39,741 bases of DNA from Curtobacterium sp. ISL-83 (GCF_018613895.1 NZ_JAGGPH010000010.1:1-39741); one strand, 5' to 3'. Shown: positions 16,123 to 25,180, counted from the stretch's first letter. Notes: a model not told the origin generated them from the letters alone. A program made the numbers and translations.

Positions 16123-17840
16123 TCAGCGGGTCACGTCTGCGCCGGCCCCCTCAACAGCAGCTTGCGGGGTGGTGAGGACGACGGGGTCGTGCTCGTCCGC
16201 GCCGTAGTCAGACGCAGCGGTTGCGTCCACGCCGTCCCGCACCTTGAACGCCCGGAAGCCGAGGGTCAACAGGACGCTGATGACCGCGTTGACGGCGAAG
16301 GCGCTGATCGCGATATACACCGGAATGCCCGTGAACGGGAACGCCGCGATAGAGCCGCCGAAATGAGCGTGCGTGACGGGATTCTCCACTCCGTAGGCTG
16401 CGATGGTGCCGTAGATGATCCCGGCCGCCCAGCCCGCGAAGAGCGCCCAACGGTGGAACCACCGTGTGTAGAGTCCGGCGACAATCGCGGGGAAGGTCTG
16501 CAGGATCCACACACCTCCGAGCAATTGCATGTTGATAGCCGCTGACTGGTCCATGGCGATCACGAACAGCAGCGCCCCGAGCTTCACGATCAGCGACACG
16601 AGCTTCGATACGCGGAGCTGTTGACCCGAGCGGCCGAGGGCTTGATCAGGTCCCGGTAGATGTTCCGGGTGAAGAGGTTCGATGCGGCGATGGACATGAT
16701 GGCGGCGGGGACGAGCGCACCGACCGCGATGGCCGCGAGGGCAACCCCGGCGAACCAGCCAGGGAAGTTGTCCAGGAACAATTGCGGCACGACGAGCTGC
16801 GGATTGATCTTCCCATCAAGCCCGATGGGCTTCGTTCCGGCCTTGATCGCCACGTAGCCCAGGAGGGCAAGGAACCCGAGCATCAGCGAGTACACGGGCA
16901 GCACGACCGCGTTCCGGCGGATGGTGTTGCGGCTCTTCGTGGCCAGCACGCCGGTGATCGAGTGCGGGTACATGAACAGCGCCATCGCCGATCCGAGCGC
17001 GAGCGTCCAGTACGCGTTGAAGCTCGCCGCGCCGGGAATCACGGATCCGACGGGCTTCCCGGTCGCGGGGCTGATCGCGCTCATTCTCGTGGTGGCCGCG
17101 GCGAAGATCTTCCCCCAGCCGCCCACGTGCGCCGGGAGGTAGATGATCGCGACGACGATGGCGACGTAGATGAGGACGTCCTTCACGACGGCGATGACTG
17201 CCGGAGCACGAAGTCCGGCGGTGTAGGTGTACGCCGCGAGGACCGCGAACGCGATGATCAAGGGCAGATCGCGAGTGAAGGCGTTGGAGCCGCCTCCCAC
17301 CCCCAGCACGGACAGGACCGACTTGATGCCGACGAGTTGCAGTGCGATGTACGGCATCGTCGCGACGATGCCCGTGACAGCGATCGCGGTGGAGAGCAGA
17401 CGACTTCCGTAGCGACCGCCGACGAAGTCCGCGGGAGTGACGTACCCGTGCCGGTGGGAAACCGACCAGAGCCGCGCCATCAACACGAACACGATCGGAT
17501 ACAGCACCACGGTGTATGGGACGGCGAAGAACCCGGACACTGCGCCGGTGCTCCACATCGCTGCGGGAACCGCGATGAACGTGTACGCGGTGTACAGGTC
17601 CCCGCCGAGGAGGAACCAGGTGATCCAGCTGCCGAAGCCGCGACTTCCCAGGCCCCACTCGTCCAGCGTCTTCATCCCCCGCTCAGCCCGCGGTTGCCGC
17701 CATCTCGCTGCGTAGAACCCCATAACAGCGACCCCGACGAAGATCACAATGAGCACCACCAACGCGACGACGTTGCCGCCGGTTCCGCGAGGTGCGGACC
17801 CGGCTGCGAGCAGCAGGCTGGATGCCGGATTCGCGTTCAT
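16123..17840 (-). pseudogene. Sodium:solute symporter (SSF family), frameshifted near the C terminus
   Basis: The protein would be about 570 residues. It is related to monocarboxylate/solute permeases: N-terminal membrane helix VVALVVLIVIFVGVAVMGFY, then LDEWGLGSRGFGSWITWFLLGG, YVTPADFVGGRYGS, YTYTAGLRAPAVIAVVKD, and MYPHSITGVLATKSRNTIRR. After DLIKPSAAR (about 16625-16635) the frame breaks. The remaining helices continue in another frame as SGQQLRVSKLV, SLIVKLGALLFVIAMDQS and the rest, ending at 16123. One missing base explains it. The break removes about three membrane segments. The start overlaps the DUF3311 stop by 4 bp. Apart from the break the gene looks recently functional. Confidence 0.87.
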
Positions 17841-18136
17841 CGGGTCACTTCCGTCGCACCGGCGCCATCCGCTCCGACCTCAGCCCGGGCCGCGTCCCTC
17901 CGTCGCCGATCTTCCGCCGATATTAACCGGTAGCAGATCCAGAGGATGATGGCGTCGCCGAACACCCAAAGCATCTGATACCAGTAGAAGAACGGAATTC
18001 CGAACAGCGCCGGTGCCGCGTGCGCGTACGTCGGCACCAGCAGGGGGACGACGATCCCCAGCAGGATCAGCACCCCCGACGCGACATAGGGACCTGGTCG
18101 TGCCGGAGCACGAGTGGGTGAAGACGGAACCGACAT
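17837..18136 (-). CDS. DUF3311 membrane protein, partner of the symporter
   Basis: The 99-residue protein has two membrane segments, YVASGVLILLGIVVPLLVP and FFYWYQMLWVFGDAIILWICY, followed by a charged tail (SAEDRRRRDAAR). The FGIPFFYWYQM element is typical of DUF3311 proteins. These are regularly encoded directly before SSF symporters and probably assist them, much as YhdT stands by PanF. ATG 18136 has GAGAGGAAG upstream. The 4-bp overlap with the symporter start supports co-translation. A palindrome 16 bp upstream of the start probably controls the pair. Confidence 0.85.
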   Translation of the reverse strand: MSVPSSPTRAPARPGPYVASGVLILLGIVVPLLVPTYAHAAPALFGIPFFYWYQMLWVFGDAIILWICYRLISAEDRRRRDAARAEVGADGAGATEVTR

Positions 18137-18151
18137 CAGCTTCCTCTCCTC

Positions 18152-18167
18152 GAAACAGCACTGTTTC
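18152..18167. promoter_or_regulatory. Palindromic operator upstream of the DUF3311-symporter operon
   Basis: GAAACAG and CTGTTTC form a perfect 7-bp inverted repeat around a CA centre, ending 16 bp before the DUF3311 start and just upstream of its ribosome site. Size and symmetry fit a repressor of the TetR or GntR type bound over the transcription start. No regulator gene lies next to it. Confidence 0.6.
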
Positions 18168-18580
18168 TCGAACACCCGCGACGACCGCGACGCCAGGCAA
18201 CGACGAACGTACCGGAGCCGCGAGGACAATGCCCACCGTGCCGACCATGAGGCCGCTTCATTCGTTCCGCCGAAGGTCCATGGCGTCACAGTGCGGAACA
18301 GCTGACTCAACGCGTTTACCGGGAAGAAGCCGACGTGACACTGTGGTCCTCGGTGGAGCTGACGACGGTTCCCACGTGCCCCTGGCCACGTTCCCAACAG
18401 CTCGTGAAGGCGTGTAACGACCCCGGCGGCGTTGAAGCGGGGAACGTCATGGTGACCCAGCACACAGCACGGCCAGGAGTAAGGCGGCGGTCAGCGCCCT
18501 CATACGTGCGCCGAAATGCCCCCCCTATGGGGTGCAGCCGCGAGTGTTCGCCGTTGTCGGATCCGGTTACCGTCGAGAAG
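18168..18580. other. Intergenic region between divergent units, no gene seen
   Basis: This is the upstream space of both the DUF3311 operon (minus) and the DUF4440 gene (plus). No domain is recognisable on either strand. Confidence 0.4.
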
Positions 18581-18958
18581 ATGCCTGAACTTTCCCCCGA
18601 ACAGCAGGTCGCCGGCGCCGAAGATGCCCTCGTCCAAGCGATGCGCAGCGCCGACCTCATCACCCTGGAGAGATTGACCGCGGACGATGTCGTCTTCACG
18701 AACGCGGCGGGGCAGTCGATTGGGAAAGCGGAAGACCTCGACGCCTACCGAGCCGGCAGGATCCACCTTGACGATGTGACCGTCCTCGACCGTCAGGTAG
18801 CCGCTCATGACGGAGTCGGGCAAACCCGCATGCTCGCGAGCGTCACGGTCACCGACGGGCACGACCAGTCCCGCATCACCCTCAGCTGGGAACGCAGGTG
18901 GGAGGAACGCGGCGGCCTCTGGATCCTTGTAGCGGCTGACACTGCCCTTACCCGGTAA
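18581..18958 (+). CDS. DUF4440 (NTF2-like fold) protein
   Basis: The 125-residue protein has the cone-shaped NTF2-like fold pattern: helix QQVAGAEDALVQAMRSADLITLERLTADDVVFTNAAGQ, split across helices, then LDAYRAGRIHLDDVTVLDRQV, and beta strands ending RWEERGGLWILVAADTALTR. DUF4440 proteins are small soluble proteins, some of them isomerase- or polyketide-cyclase-like, mostly without assigned substrate. ATG 18581 is preceded by CGAGAAG. The longer in-frame extension upstream is arginine-rich and not protein-like. Confidence 0.8.
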   Translation: MPELSPEQQVAGAEDALVQAMRSADLITLERLTADDVVFTNAAGQSIGKAEDLDAYRAGRIHLDDVTVLDRQVAAHDGVGQTRMLASVTVTDGHDQSRITLSWERRWEERGGLWILVAADTALTR

Positions 18959-19105
18959 GTTCCAAGCCGCTGGCCGCACGGGCAGAGCGCTTGTGGCGGC
19001 TTCCCTCGTCATCAGCGGAGTCGATCCCCGTGGACCCCCCGGAGCGCATCGGGGTTCGTCGAACAGGTCGGCTCCTCGACGAGGAGCCCCGGGCGGTTCG
19101 ACGCG

Positions 19106-20116
19106 TTGAGCACCGGGGAGACGTACCGGGTGGCGGAGCTCGAGGCGCAGGGCCCGTGCATCCTCGATACGTCAACGTACCCGCCGTGCGCTCGCGCCCG
19201 GGTTGTCTCGTTCGATCGTCCGTATGCCGGCGATGGATCCTCCGACTTCCTGACGAACGAGTACCCGCTCGTCGCGTTCATGGAGGAGGAGGGCCTGGAC
19301 CTGACGTACTGCACCGACATCTGCGTTTTCGATCACCCGCAGATGCTGCTCCAGCATCGGACACTGGTCGGGTTGGACCACGACGAGACCTGGACGGACT
19401 CGGAACGGACCGGAGCCCTTCAGGCTGCCGCCCACGGCGTGAACATGGCTTTCTTCGGTGCAGCGACGCTCGTCCGGCATGCCCGCCTCGAACCGTCGCC
19501 GTTGGGGGCCGATCGGCAGGAAGTCGACTACCGCGACTCGAGCGAAGACCCTGCCAAGTCGGGCGGGAACCCGTGGGCCGTCACCGGGAACACTTGGGCA
19601 TCGCCGCCGTCGTCCTGGAACGCTGCGGGTTTCCTCGGCGAGGCTTACAGCGGGTACCTCGAACCCGACACACCGAACGCGGGGATGCAGGTCCTCGAAC
19701 CGTCGTCGTGGCTCTTCCGAGGCACCGGTCTCGTTGGCGGGAGCGTCATCCCGTCGGTGATCGGGTCCGACATCGACCACCTCGCGCCAGCCGCGGCCTC
19801 TCCGGCGAACGTCGAGGTCCTCACCCACTCACCGATCCCCCTGTCAAAGGCCTACACGAACCAGGGCGCGTGGAACGGTCAGACGTACTCGGATGGCACC
19901 TACACGACCGAGGCCAGCGGAGCGGGCGTCTTCGACAGCGGCGACAACATCTGGGTGGCGACGCTCCAGCCCTGTGCACCTGGGGCGGCATCGTGCCCTG
20001 CCACCGTCATGCGACAGATGACCGGGAACGTGCTGAGCCTGTTCGGCAAAGGACCCGCCGGTGCCACCGAGCCGTCCCACGGGAACCGCGCAGCTGTCCT
20101 GCAGGCGGGGTCCTGA
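19106..20116 (+). pseudogene. N,N-dimethylformamidase large-subunit-like protein, 5'-truncated
   Basis: The readable part is about 336 residues of the C-terminal domain of the N,N-dimethylformamidase beta-subunit-like family. Landmarks are VSFDRPYAGDGSSDFLTNEY, EYPLVAFMEEEGLDLTYCTD, LVGLDHDETWT, NMAFFGAATLVRHARLEPS, RQEVDYRDS, GNTWASPPSSW and AYTNQGAWNGQTYSDGTY. Intact relatives are considerably longer and begin with a separate N-terminal domain, which is absent. The frame stays open upstream through low-quality sequence without a good ATG or ribosome site. The nearest start codon is a TTG at 19106. The C terminus (NVLSLFGKGPAGATEPSHGN) looks complete. I infer loss of the 5' half by deletion. 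Confidence 0.7.
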
Positions 20117-20363
20117 ACGGCTGACGACGCTGCTGACCGCCGATGACAACGCGGTCCGCGTGGTCAAGCTCGCGGTCTCGGTGGTGGCGCGGGCTTGTTG
20201 TCGCGGCAGGGGTGGAGCTGCCGGCCGTGGAGGGCGTGGTGACCGCGTCGGTCGGGTTCGCGGCGGCGGTGCTGGTGGTGGTGGTCGCGCCCGACGGTGG
20301 GCACCCCTGACGGCCTGGACTCACAGCCTGCGCTATCCCACTGCGCGACGACCAGGTATGTTC

Positions 20364-20382
20364 TTAGGGTTGCCTAACCAAA
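20364..20382 (+). promoter_or_regulatory. IdeR/DtxR-type metal box upstream of the ZIP transporter
   Basis: TTAGGGTTGCCTAACCAAA matches 16 of 19 positions of the known DtxR/IdeR iron box (TTAGGTTAGSCTAACCTAA), including the TTAGG and CCTAA half sites. It ends 16 bp before the transporter ATG, next to the ribosome site AGGAG. This predicts repression by a DtxR-family regulator when iron (or manganese) is plentiful. Confidence 0.72.
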
Positions 20383-20398
20383 CCTAGGAGCGGTGCTG

Positions 20399-21184
20399 AT
20401 GAGTTTCGGATCAACCCTCGCGCTCGGCGCCATCGCGGGTGGCACGATCGTGTTGGGGTTGCCGGTCGGCAGGGTCCGTGCGATCGCGCCGTCCGTCCGC
20501 GTACTGCTGAGCGCCGGGGCGGTCGGTGTGTTGGTGTTCCTCGTTTGGGATGTGCTCTCGGCTGCGTGGAAGCCGATTGACGCCGAGCTGACCGGGCCGC
20601 TGCATCCAGGCACGCTTGCGGGTTTGAGTGTCCTGTTCGTCGTCGGAATCACCGCCGGCTTGTTATCCGTTGTCGGCTACGAGCGCTTCCTGCACCGCCG
20701 ACGCGCGGCGAGCGACGTGGGGATCACAGCGAATAGGTCGTTGGCGCTGCTCGTTGCGGTGGGTGTGGGGGTGCACAACCTCGCCGAGGGTCTCGCTATT
20801 GGACAGTCCGCAGCCTCCCGGGCGCTTGGGCTTGCGACCGTGCTGGTGATCGGCTTCGCACTGCACAACGCGACCGAAGGATTCGGGATCGTCGCACCGC
20901 TCGCCGGCGACGCGGAGCGCCCGAGCTGGCGGTACTTGCTGCTGCTCGGCGCCATCGGGGGCGTGCCGACGTTCGTGGGAACGGCGATCGGCTGGGCGTA
21001 CTCGAGCACCGTGTTGAGCGTGCTTTTCCTTGCTCTCGCGGCAGGGTCGATTCTGTACGTGATCATGCAGCTCCTCGCTATCGCGGGTCGAGCGCATCGC
21101 AACGACCTCGTCGCGTACGGCCTGCTCGCTGGTCTGTTCGCCGGGTTCGCCACCGACGCGGTCGTCACCCTCGGCGGCGCCTGA
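20399..21184 (+). CDS. ZIP family divalent metal transporter
   Basis: The 261-residue membrane protein has about eight hydrophobic segments and both metal-site helices of the ZIP family: GVHNLAEGLAIGQSAA in helix 4 and FALHNATEGFGIVAPLAG in helix 5, each with the HNxxEG pattern. ZIP proteins bring Zn2+, Fe2+ or Mn2+ into the cytoplasm. A His- and Arg-containing loop (YERFLHRRRAASD) separates helices 3 and 4. ATG 20399 has AGGAG at 8 bp spacing; a GTG two codons upstream is less likely. The IdeR/DtxR-like box directly upstream points to iron or manganese rather than zinc as the regulated substrate. Confidence 0.88.
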   Translation: MSFGSTLALGAIAGGTIVLGLPVGRVRAIAPSVRVLLSAGAVGVLVFLVWDVLSAAWKPIDAELTGPLHPGTLAGLSVLFVVGITAGLLSVVGYERFLHRRRAASDVGITANRSLALLVAVGVGVHNLAEGLAIGQSAASRALGLATVLVIGFALHNATEGFGIVAPLAGDAERPSWRYLLLLGAIGGVPTFVGTAIGWAYSSTVLSVLFLALAAGSILYVIMQLLAIAGRAHRNDLVAYGLLAGLFAGFATDAVVTLGGA

Positions 21185-21354
21185 ACCACGCGCCCGTCAA
21201 GCGGCCCGCGCAGTCAGCAGGACGCACCTCAGCCCTCGGTCTGGCGCATGAACGGGATGCCTACCCGTTCGAGCTCTCGGGGGTCAGCAGCAGCGGTCGG
21301 GATGGTGCGCGACGCCGATGTGGTGACCGGCTTGGCCGGCCGAGCGCTGCATTG

Positions 21355-21837
21355 TTACCGCTGCGGCGGCCGGGTGGCAGAGGCGACGAGGAGGTATGCG
21401 ACAGTGCCGTAGGCGAGGTGGGGGACGAGGTCGCTGATCCAGTCCGTCACCGACCAGCGGCGTGGGTCAGTGACCTTCAGAGCAGTCATCGGCAGGTTCG
21501 ACGTCATCAGCGCTGCACCGGCAGTGGCGAGGACACCGACACTCGTCCGCGGAGTCCAGCCCAGCGCCCGGGCAGTGCCAAGAGCTGCGCCCACCAGGAT
21601 GCCGGTGCTGATTCCGAGCAGCGGGCCAAGACCTGCGACGCGGTTTTCACGGTGCTCCTCGTCGCCTGGGATGCTGATCCCCGTCGCTGCGGCGAGCCGC
21701 TTCACGGACTCTTCCGGCGTGCTGCTGGTCGGCCGTGCCCGCGCCACCATGTCGAGATAGCTGACAGCGTTCAGCGCTGTCGTTCCTGCCGCTCCAGCCG
21801 CGAACCCGATAGCAAGACCCCGCACAAGACCACTCAT
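21355..21837 (-). CDS. Hypothetical membrane protein (160 aa)
   Basis: The protein has a glycine/alanine-rich first membrane segment (LVRGLAIGFAAGAAGTTALNAVSYLDM), written here by its ends only. A polar region with RPTSSTPEESVKRLA follows, then two or three more membrane segments (LLGISTGILVGAALG, VGVLATAGAALMTSNLP, LVPHLAYGTVAYLLVA). Composition and length are protein-like and the arrangement recurs in actinobacterial hypothetical proteins, but I cannot assign a function. ATG 21837 lacks a strong ribosome site. It is a single gene. Confidence 0.7.
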   Translation of the reverse strand: MSGLVRGLAIGFAAGAAGTTALNAVSYLDMVARARPTSSTPEESVKRLAAATGISIPGDEEHRENRVAGLGPLLGISTGILVGAALGTARALGWTPRTSVGVLATAGAALMTSNLPMTALKVTDPRRWSVTDWISDLVPHLAYGTVAYLLVASATRPPQR

Positions 21838-21902
21838 TATCGTGTTCTACTCCTACCGCCGTGGGTCGCCTCTCGATACCTCAACACACCAGCGGCTGCG
21901 TA

Positions 21903-21934
21903 GAGCGGGGTCGCGCGCTGTGCGGACCCCGCTC
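21903..21934 (-). terminator. Strong hairpin after the SnoaL-like gene
   Basis: A perfect 10-bp GC-rich stem (GAGCGGGGTC / GACCCCGCTC) with a 12-base loop begins 8 bp after the stop of the gene ending at 21942. No T-run follows, as is common for actinobacterial terminators. Confidence 0.65.
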
Positions 21935-21941
21935 CTGCCGG

Positions 21942-22358
21942 TTAGGAGGCTGGCAGAAGTCCGAGCTGTTGCAGCATGCCCATCTGATCGCTGCTGCCCC
22001 AGCGTTCGACGAGGAGCCCGTCCTCGAAGCGGCTGATTTGCATGCCACGGATGGAGATCGTTTTGCCGGTTGCGGGGTGACCCATCAGCCCTCCCTGGTG
22101 GGTGCCGGTGAGGGTGTACGCGAACGACACGTTGTCCTCGTCGGCGACGAGCTGCTCTACCTCGATGTGGAGATCGGGGAACGCGGTGCGCATCTCGGCG
22201 AAGAAGTCCTTGTATCCCTGTGGCCCCGCGGCTTGCCCCGGGGCGGGATCATGGTCGACCGCGTTCGGCGCGACGAGCGCGTCGAGAAGGTCGAGCTGTC
22301 CGCTGTTCACAGCCTCACCGAACTTTTGCTGGGCTTCGATGTTTGATTCCGTGCTCAT
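21942..22358 (-). CDS. SnoaL-like ester cyclase family protein
   Basis: The 138-residue protein has the SnoaL/NTF2 fold: FGEAVNSGQLDLLDALVAPN, VDHDPAPGQAAGPQGYKDFF, MRTAFPDLHIEVEQLVADED, TGTHQGGLMGHPATGKTISI and RFEDGLLVERWGSSDQMGML. Relatives are small dimeric enzymes or ligand-binding proteins; the polyketide cyclase SnoaL named the family, but most genomic members have no known substrate. ATG 22358 has GGAAAG upstream. It is a single gene followed by a good hairpin. Confidence 0.83.
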   Translation of the reverse strand: MSTESNIEAQQKFGEAVNSGQLDLLDALVAPNAVDHDPAPGQAAGPQGYKDFFAEMRTAFPDLHIEVEQLVADEDNVSFAYTLTGTHQGGLMGHPATGKTISIRGMQISRFEDGLLVERWGSSDQMGMLQQLGLLPAS

Positions 22359-22878
22359 GGGTGCGGCTTTCCGTGCGTGGTGGCATCCGCGGTCGGAGCG
22401 GCCGCGGGGCTCAGAGGGTACCCCCGGCGGGTGGAGGGCGCCGGGGCTTTGCGGACCCGGTACGGCGGATGCCGGTCCCGGCGTGGGCATGCGCCGAGGT
22501 GCGAACCACGGAGGCGGGCGCGTTCTCCGCAGGCTGCGCGGCGGCCCGTCGGGGTCTCGGTCACGCCGAACTCGCGGAGGTCTTCGGGTCCATGCCACGC
22601 TTCCCCTCAAGCACGGTCGAGGTGGGGCCCGGGGCAACAACGTTCATTCGGCTCCCCCGGCGCGATGTTGGCGCCGTCCTGTGAGGTGGTGCCGGATCAG
22701 ATCTCGGTGAAGTGCCATTGGTGGGGTGCACGTCGGACCAGGTCGCCGGGGTCTGCGGGGATTCGGGGGAGTGGGTCGCCCTGCATTCGTCGTGCCGCTG
22801 CCGCTGCCGCTGCCGCTGCCGCTGCCGCTGGCGGTCAGTCGGTGCGTGCGTCCGTGGCGCTCGGCCGCCCTGTCGCGC
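22359..22878. other. Intergenic region with hexanucleotide repeat; no firm gene
   Basis: A plus-strand frame ending with a stop at 22682-22684 has a protein-like tail (AFSAGCAAARRGLGHAEL, then FIRLPRRDVGAVL) but no start or family; it may be the end of a lost gene. The rest holds no recognisable sequence except the repeat at 22795-22830. Confidence 0.35.
22795..22830. repeat. Hexanucleotide repeat (CCGCTG x6)
   Basis: Six perfect copies of CCGCTG lie 49 bp downstream of the decarboxylase subunit D stop codon. They do not fall within a gene I can support. Confidence 0.9.
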
Positions 22879-23127
22879 TCATCGTTCGACCAGCGGGGGG
22901 ATCCGGGGGATCTCTTCCACGTGTAGGAGGTCGTGCTCGGTCAGCTTGAACGCGTCTGGGTAGGCGTCGCGTTGCGATCGGCGTGCTGGCTCGGTCGTGC
23001 GCCAGGTGTAGAGGCAGCGTTCGCACTGGCGCAGCTCCCACACCCCGGCCGCCGGGCTGAGGGCGATCGTCGCGATCGTTTCCGCGCCGCAGCGCGGGCA
23101 GACGGACTGAGACTCCGACGCGGTCAT
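22879..23127 (-). CDS. vdcD: Hydroxyarylic acid decarboxylase subunit D
   Basis: This 82-residue protein is the small third subunit found with UbiD/UbiX-type non-oxidative phenolic acid decarboxylases (VdcD, BsdD, ShdD). It has two CxxC pairs that could bind metal, VCPRCGAETI and QCERCLYTWRTTEP, and the family-typical segments SPAAGVWELRQC and YPDAFKLTE. Its ATG overlaps the end of the UbiD-type gene by 4 bp. The exact role of subunit D is unsettled; it is needed for full activity in some relatives. Confidence 0.87.
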   Translation of the reverse strand: MTASESQSVCPRCGAETIATIALSPAAGVWELRQCERCLYTWRTTEPARRSQRDAYPDAFKLTEHDLLHVEEIPRIPPLVER

Positions 23128-24551
23128 CGTTGCGCTCCGATCATGCTGGTGATGCGGGTGGTCCACGCGGCGGTCTCGGGGAGGTCGCGCACGGGCTGGC
23201 TGAAGTGGCCGCGGATGTCCGGTGCCACGGGTGTGGTTGCGTCGATGATGAGCTTGTCGGTGACGCCGGCAGGCGAGGAGCTGGGGTCGAGGGGAACGAC
23301 GGACAGGTTTGGTAGCTGAACGAGGTCATCGGCGGGGTTCACTTTGGTTGACAGCGCCCACATGACCTGCGGCAGGTTGAACGGGTCGACGTCCTCGTCC
23401 ACGACGATGACCATTTTCATGTAGCCGAGGCCGTGGGGGGTGGTCATGGCGCGCATGCCGACGGCCTTGGCGAAGCCGCCGTAGCGTTTCTTTGTTGACA
23501 CGATGGCGAGGAGCCCGTGCGTGTACAAGGCGTTGACTGCCTGCACCTCGGGAAACTCCTCTTTGAGCTGCTGGTACAGCGGCACGCAGGTCGCCGGTCC
23601 CATCAGGTAGTCAATCTCCGTCCATGGCATACCGAGGTAGAGCGACTCGAAGACCGGCCGGGTGCGGTAGGAAACGCGCTCGATGCGGATGACGGGCATG
23701 CTGTGACCGCCGGAGTAGTGGCCGGTGAACTCACCGAAGGGGCCCTCGAGCTCACGCTTGCGGCTTTCGATCACACCCTCGATCACCATCTCGGAGCCCC
23801 ACGGCACGTCGAAGCCAGTGAACGGCGCCGTAGCGATCGGGTACGACGCCTGCCGAATCGCGCCGGCCATCTCGTACTCGGACTGGTCGTAGCGCAGGGG
23901 AGTTGAAGCCATGAGGGTGATCACCGGATCGTTGCCGAGCGTGATCGCGATCGGCAGGTCCTCGCCGCGCTCCTCAGCCGCGCGCAGATGCAGGGCGATG
24001 TCGTGTGCGGGCACGGGCTGGATCCCCAGGCGGCGCTTGCCCTTGACCTGCATCCGGTAGATGCCGACGTTTTGCTTGTCGAAGCTTCCCGGGTCGTTGG
24101 GGTCGCGGGACACGACCGCCGCTTTGTCAATGTAGAAGCCGCCGTCGCCATCATTGAGGCGGAACAGCGGCAGCAGGTCGAAGAGGTTGATGTCCTCGCC
24201 CTCGACACTGTTCTCCCGCCACGGGGCGTTCTCTCGGCGCTCGGCCGCGATGGGGAACCCTTCCCACCGCCGGATGAACTCACCGACCTGCTCACGTGTG
24301 GAGGTTGTTGGCTCCATACCCATCGCGATGGCGTGGTTCGTCCACGAGCCGAGGGTGTTGAGGGCGACGGTCGCGTCCGTGAACCCGTGGATGTTGTCGA
24401 AGAGGAGCCCAGGGGCTGCGTCACCGATCCGGCCGGCGGCGTTCGCGGCGGCGGCGAGGTCGGGCTCTGCCTGCACCTCATCCGAGATGCGGAGCAGCTG
24501 CCCGTGCTCGTTGAGCGCGTCGAGGAACGACCTCAGGTCATCAAACGGCAT
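23124..24551 (-). CDS. vdcC: UbiD family decarboxylase, hydroxyarylic acid decarboxylase subunit C
   Basis: The 475-residue protein is a prenylated-FMN-dependent decarboxylase. Family marks include MPFDDLRSFLDALNEHGQLL at the start, the INLFDLLPLFRLNDGDGGFYI segment (given by its ends), RMQVKGKRRLGIQ, HLRAAEERGEDLPIAI, and the conserved EGPFGEFTGHYSG loop with active-site glutamates. The C terminus carries VIVVDEDVDPFNL and DKLIIDATTPV. With UbiX and subunit D alongside, the likely substrate is a phenolic acid such as vanillate, salicylate or 4-hydroxybenzoate, rather than a ubiquinone precursor. The start overlaps the end of the UbiX gene by 11 bp. Confidence 0.9.
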   Translation of the reverse strand: MPFDDLRSFLDALNEHGQLLRISDEVQAEPDLAAAANAAGRIGDAAPGLLFDNIHGFTDATVALNTLGSWTNHAIAMGMEPTTSTREQVGEFIRRWEGFPIAAERRENAPWRENSVEGEDINLFDLLPLFRLNDGDGGFYIDKAAVVSRDPNDPGSFDKQNVGIYRMQVKGKRRLGIQPVPAHDIALHLRAAEERGEDLPIAITLGNDPVITLMASTPLRYDQSEYEMAGAIRQASYPIATAPFTGFDVPWGSEMVIEGVIESRKRELEGPFGEFTGHYSGGHSMPVIRIERVSYRTRPVFESLYLGMPWTEIDYLMGPATCVPLYQQLKEEFPEVQAVNALYTHGLLAIVSTKKRYGGFAKAVGMRAMTTPHGLGYMKMVIVVDEDVDPFNLPQVMWALSTKVNPADDLVQLPNLSVVPLDPSSSPAGVTDKLIIDATTPVAPDIRGHFSQPVRDLPETAAWTTRITSMIGAQR

Positions 24552-25167
24552 CGGGTGTCCTTCCTGGTTGACGGTGTGCGGGGAACAGCGCGCTTACGCG
24601 CTCCGCGTGGAGGCCCTCCCAGCGCTGGGCGCGAGGGTGGGTCAGGTCGAACTGGTCGAGCACCCGGGCCACGACGTGATCGACGATGTCGTCGACGGTC
24701 TCCGGGTGGTTGTAGAAGGCGGGCATCGGTGGCACGATCCGCACGCCGAGCTCCGCGAGTGCCGCCATGTTCTGCAGGTGGATGGCGCTGAGCGGTGTCT
24801 CCCGCGGCACGAGGACAAGCTTCCGGTGCTCCTTGAGCACGACGTCGGCCGCTCGACCGAGCAGCTCGTCGGCGTACCCCGCCCGAATGCCGGCGAGGGT
24901 CTTCATGCTGCACGGAATGATCACCATGCCGTCGGTCCGAAACGACCCGGAGCTGATCTTCGCCGCTTGGTCCCCGGACCCGTATACGACGTCCGCCATC
25001 GCTCGGACGTCCGCGACGGAGTACGGCGTCTCAAGCTCGATAGTCGTGCGTGCCCAGCGGGAGAGCACCAGGTGCGTCTCCACCTCGGGGATACTCCCGA
25101 GCGCCTGGAGAAGCGCGACGCCGAGCGGCGCTCCCGTCGCCCCCGACATACCCACGATGAGTCGCAT
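24541..25167 (-). CDS. vdcB: UbiX family flavin prenyltransferase, decarboxylase subunit B
   Basis: The 208-residue protein makes the prenylated FMN cofactor that UbiD enzymes need. It shows the FMN-binding start IVGMSGATGAPLGVALLQAL, the SGSFRTDGMVIIPCSMKTLA region, and the conserved KLVLVPRETPLSAIHLQNM and MPAFYNHPETVDDIVDH motifs. It is the first gene of the decarboxylase operon. Its upstream region of 85 bp is shared with the divergent MarR gene and contains two similar operator-like sites, so the operon is probably repressed by MarR and induced by a phenolic ligand. AGGAGGAGC precedes the ATG. Confidence 0.92.
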   Translation of the reverse strand: MRLIVGMSGATGAPLGVALLQALGSIPEVETHLVLSRWARTTIELETPYSVADVRAMADVVYGSGDQAAKISSGSFRTDGMVIIPCSMKTLAGIRAGYADELLGRAADVVLKEHRKLVLVPRETPLSAIHLQNMAALAELGVRIVPPMPAFYNHPETVDDIVDHVVARVLDQFDLTHPRAQRWEGLHAERVSALFPAHRQPGRTPDAV

Positions 25168-25180
25168 CGCTCCTCCTACT

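Noticed and set aside
15428..16207. Plus-strand open frame of 259 codons in the 15.3-16.1 kb gap
   Set aside because: The composition is irregular, there is no ribosome site, and it runs into the symporter gene on the other strand and across the tandem repeat.
20117..20363. Possible short membrane protein before the ZIP gene
   Set aside because: A valine-rich stretch exists but needs a frameshift and lacks a start; it may be a relic or chance.
22220..22684. Plus-strand open frame opposite the SnoaL-like gene
   Set aside because: The first part is antisense to a good gene; only the tail looks protein-like, and no family could be named.
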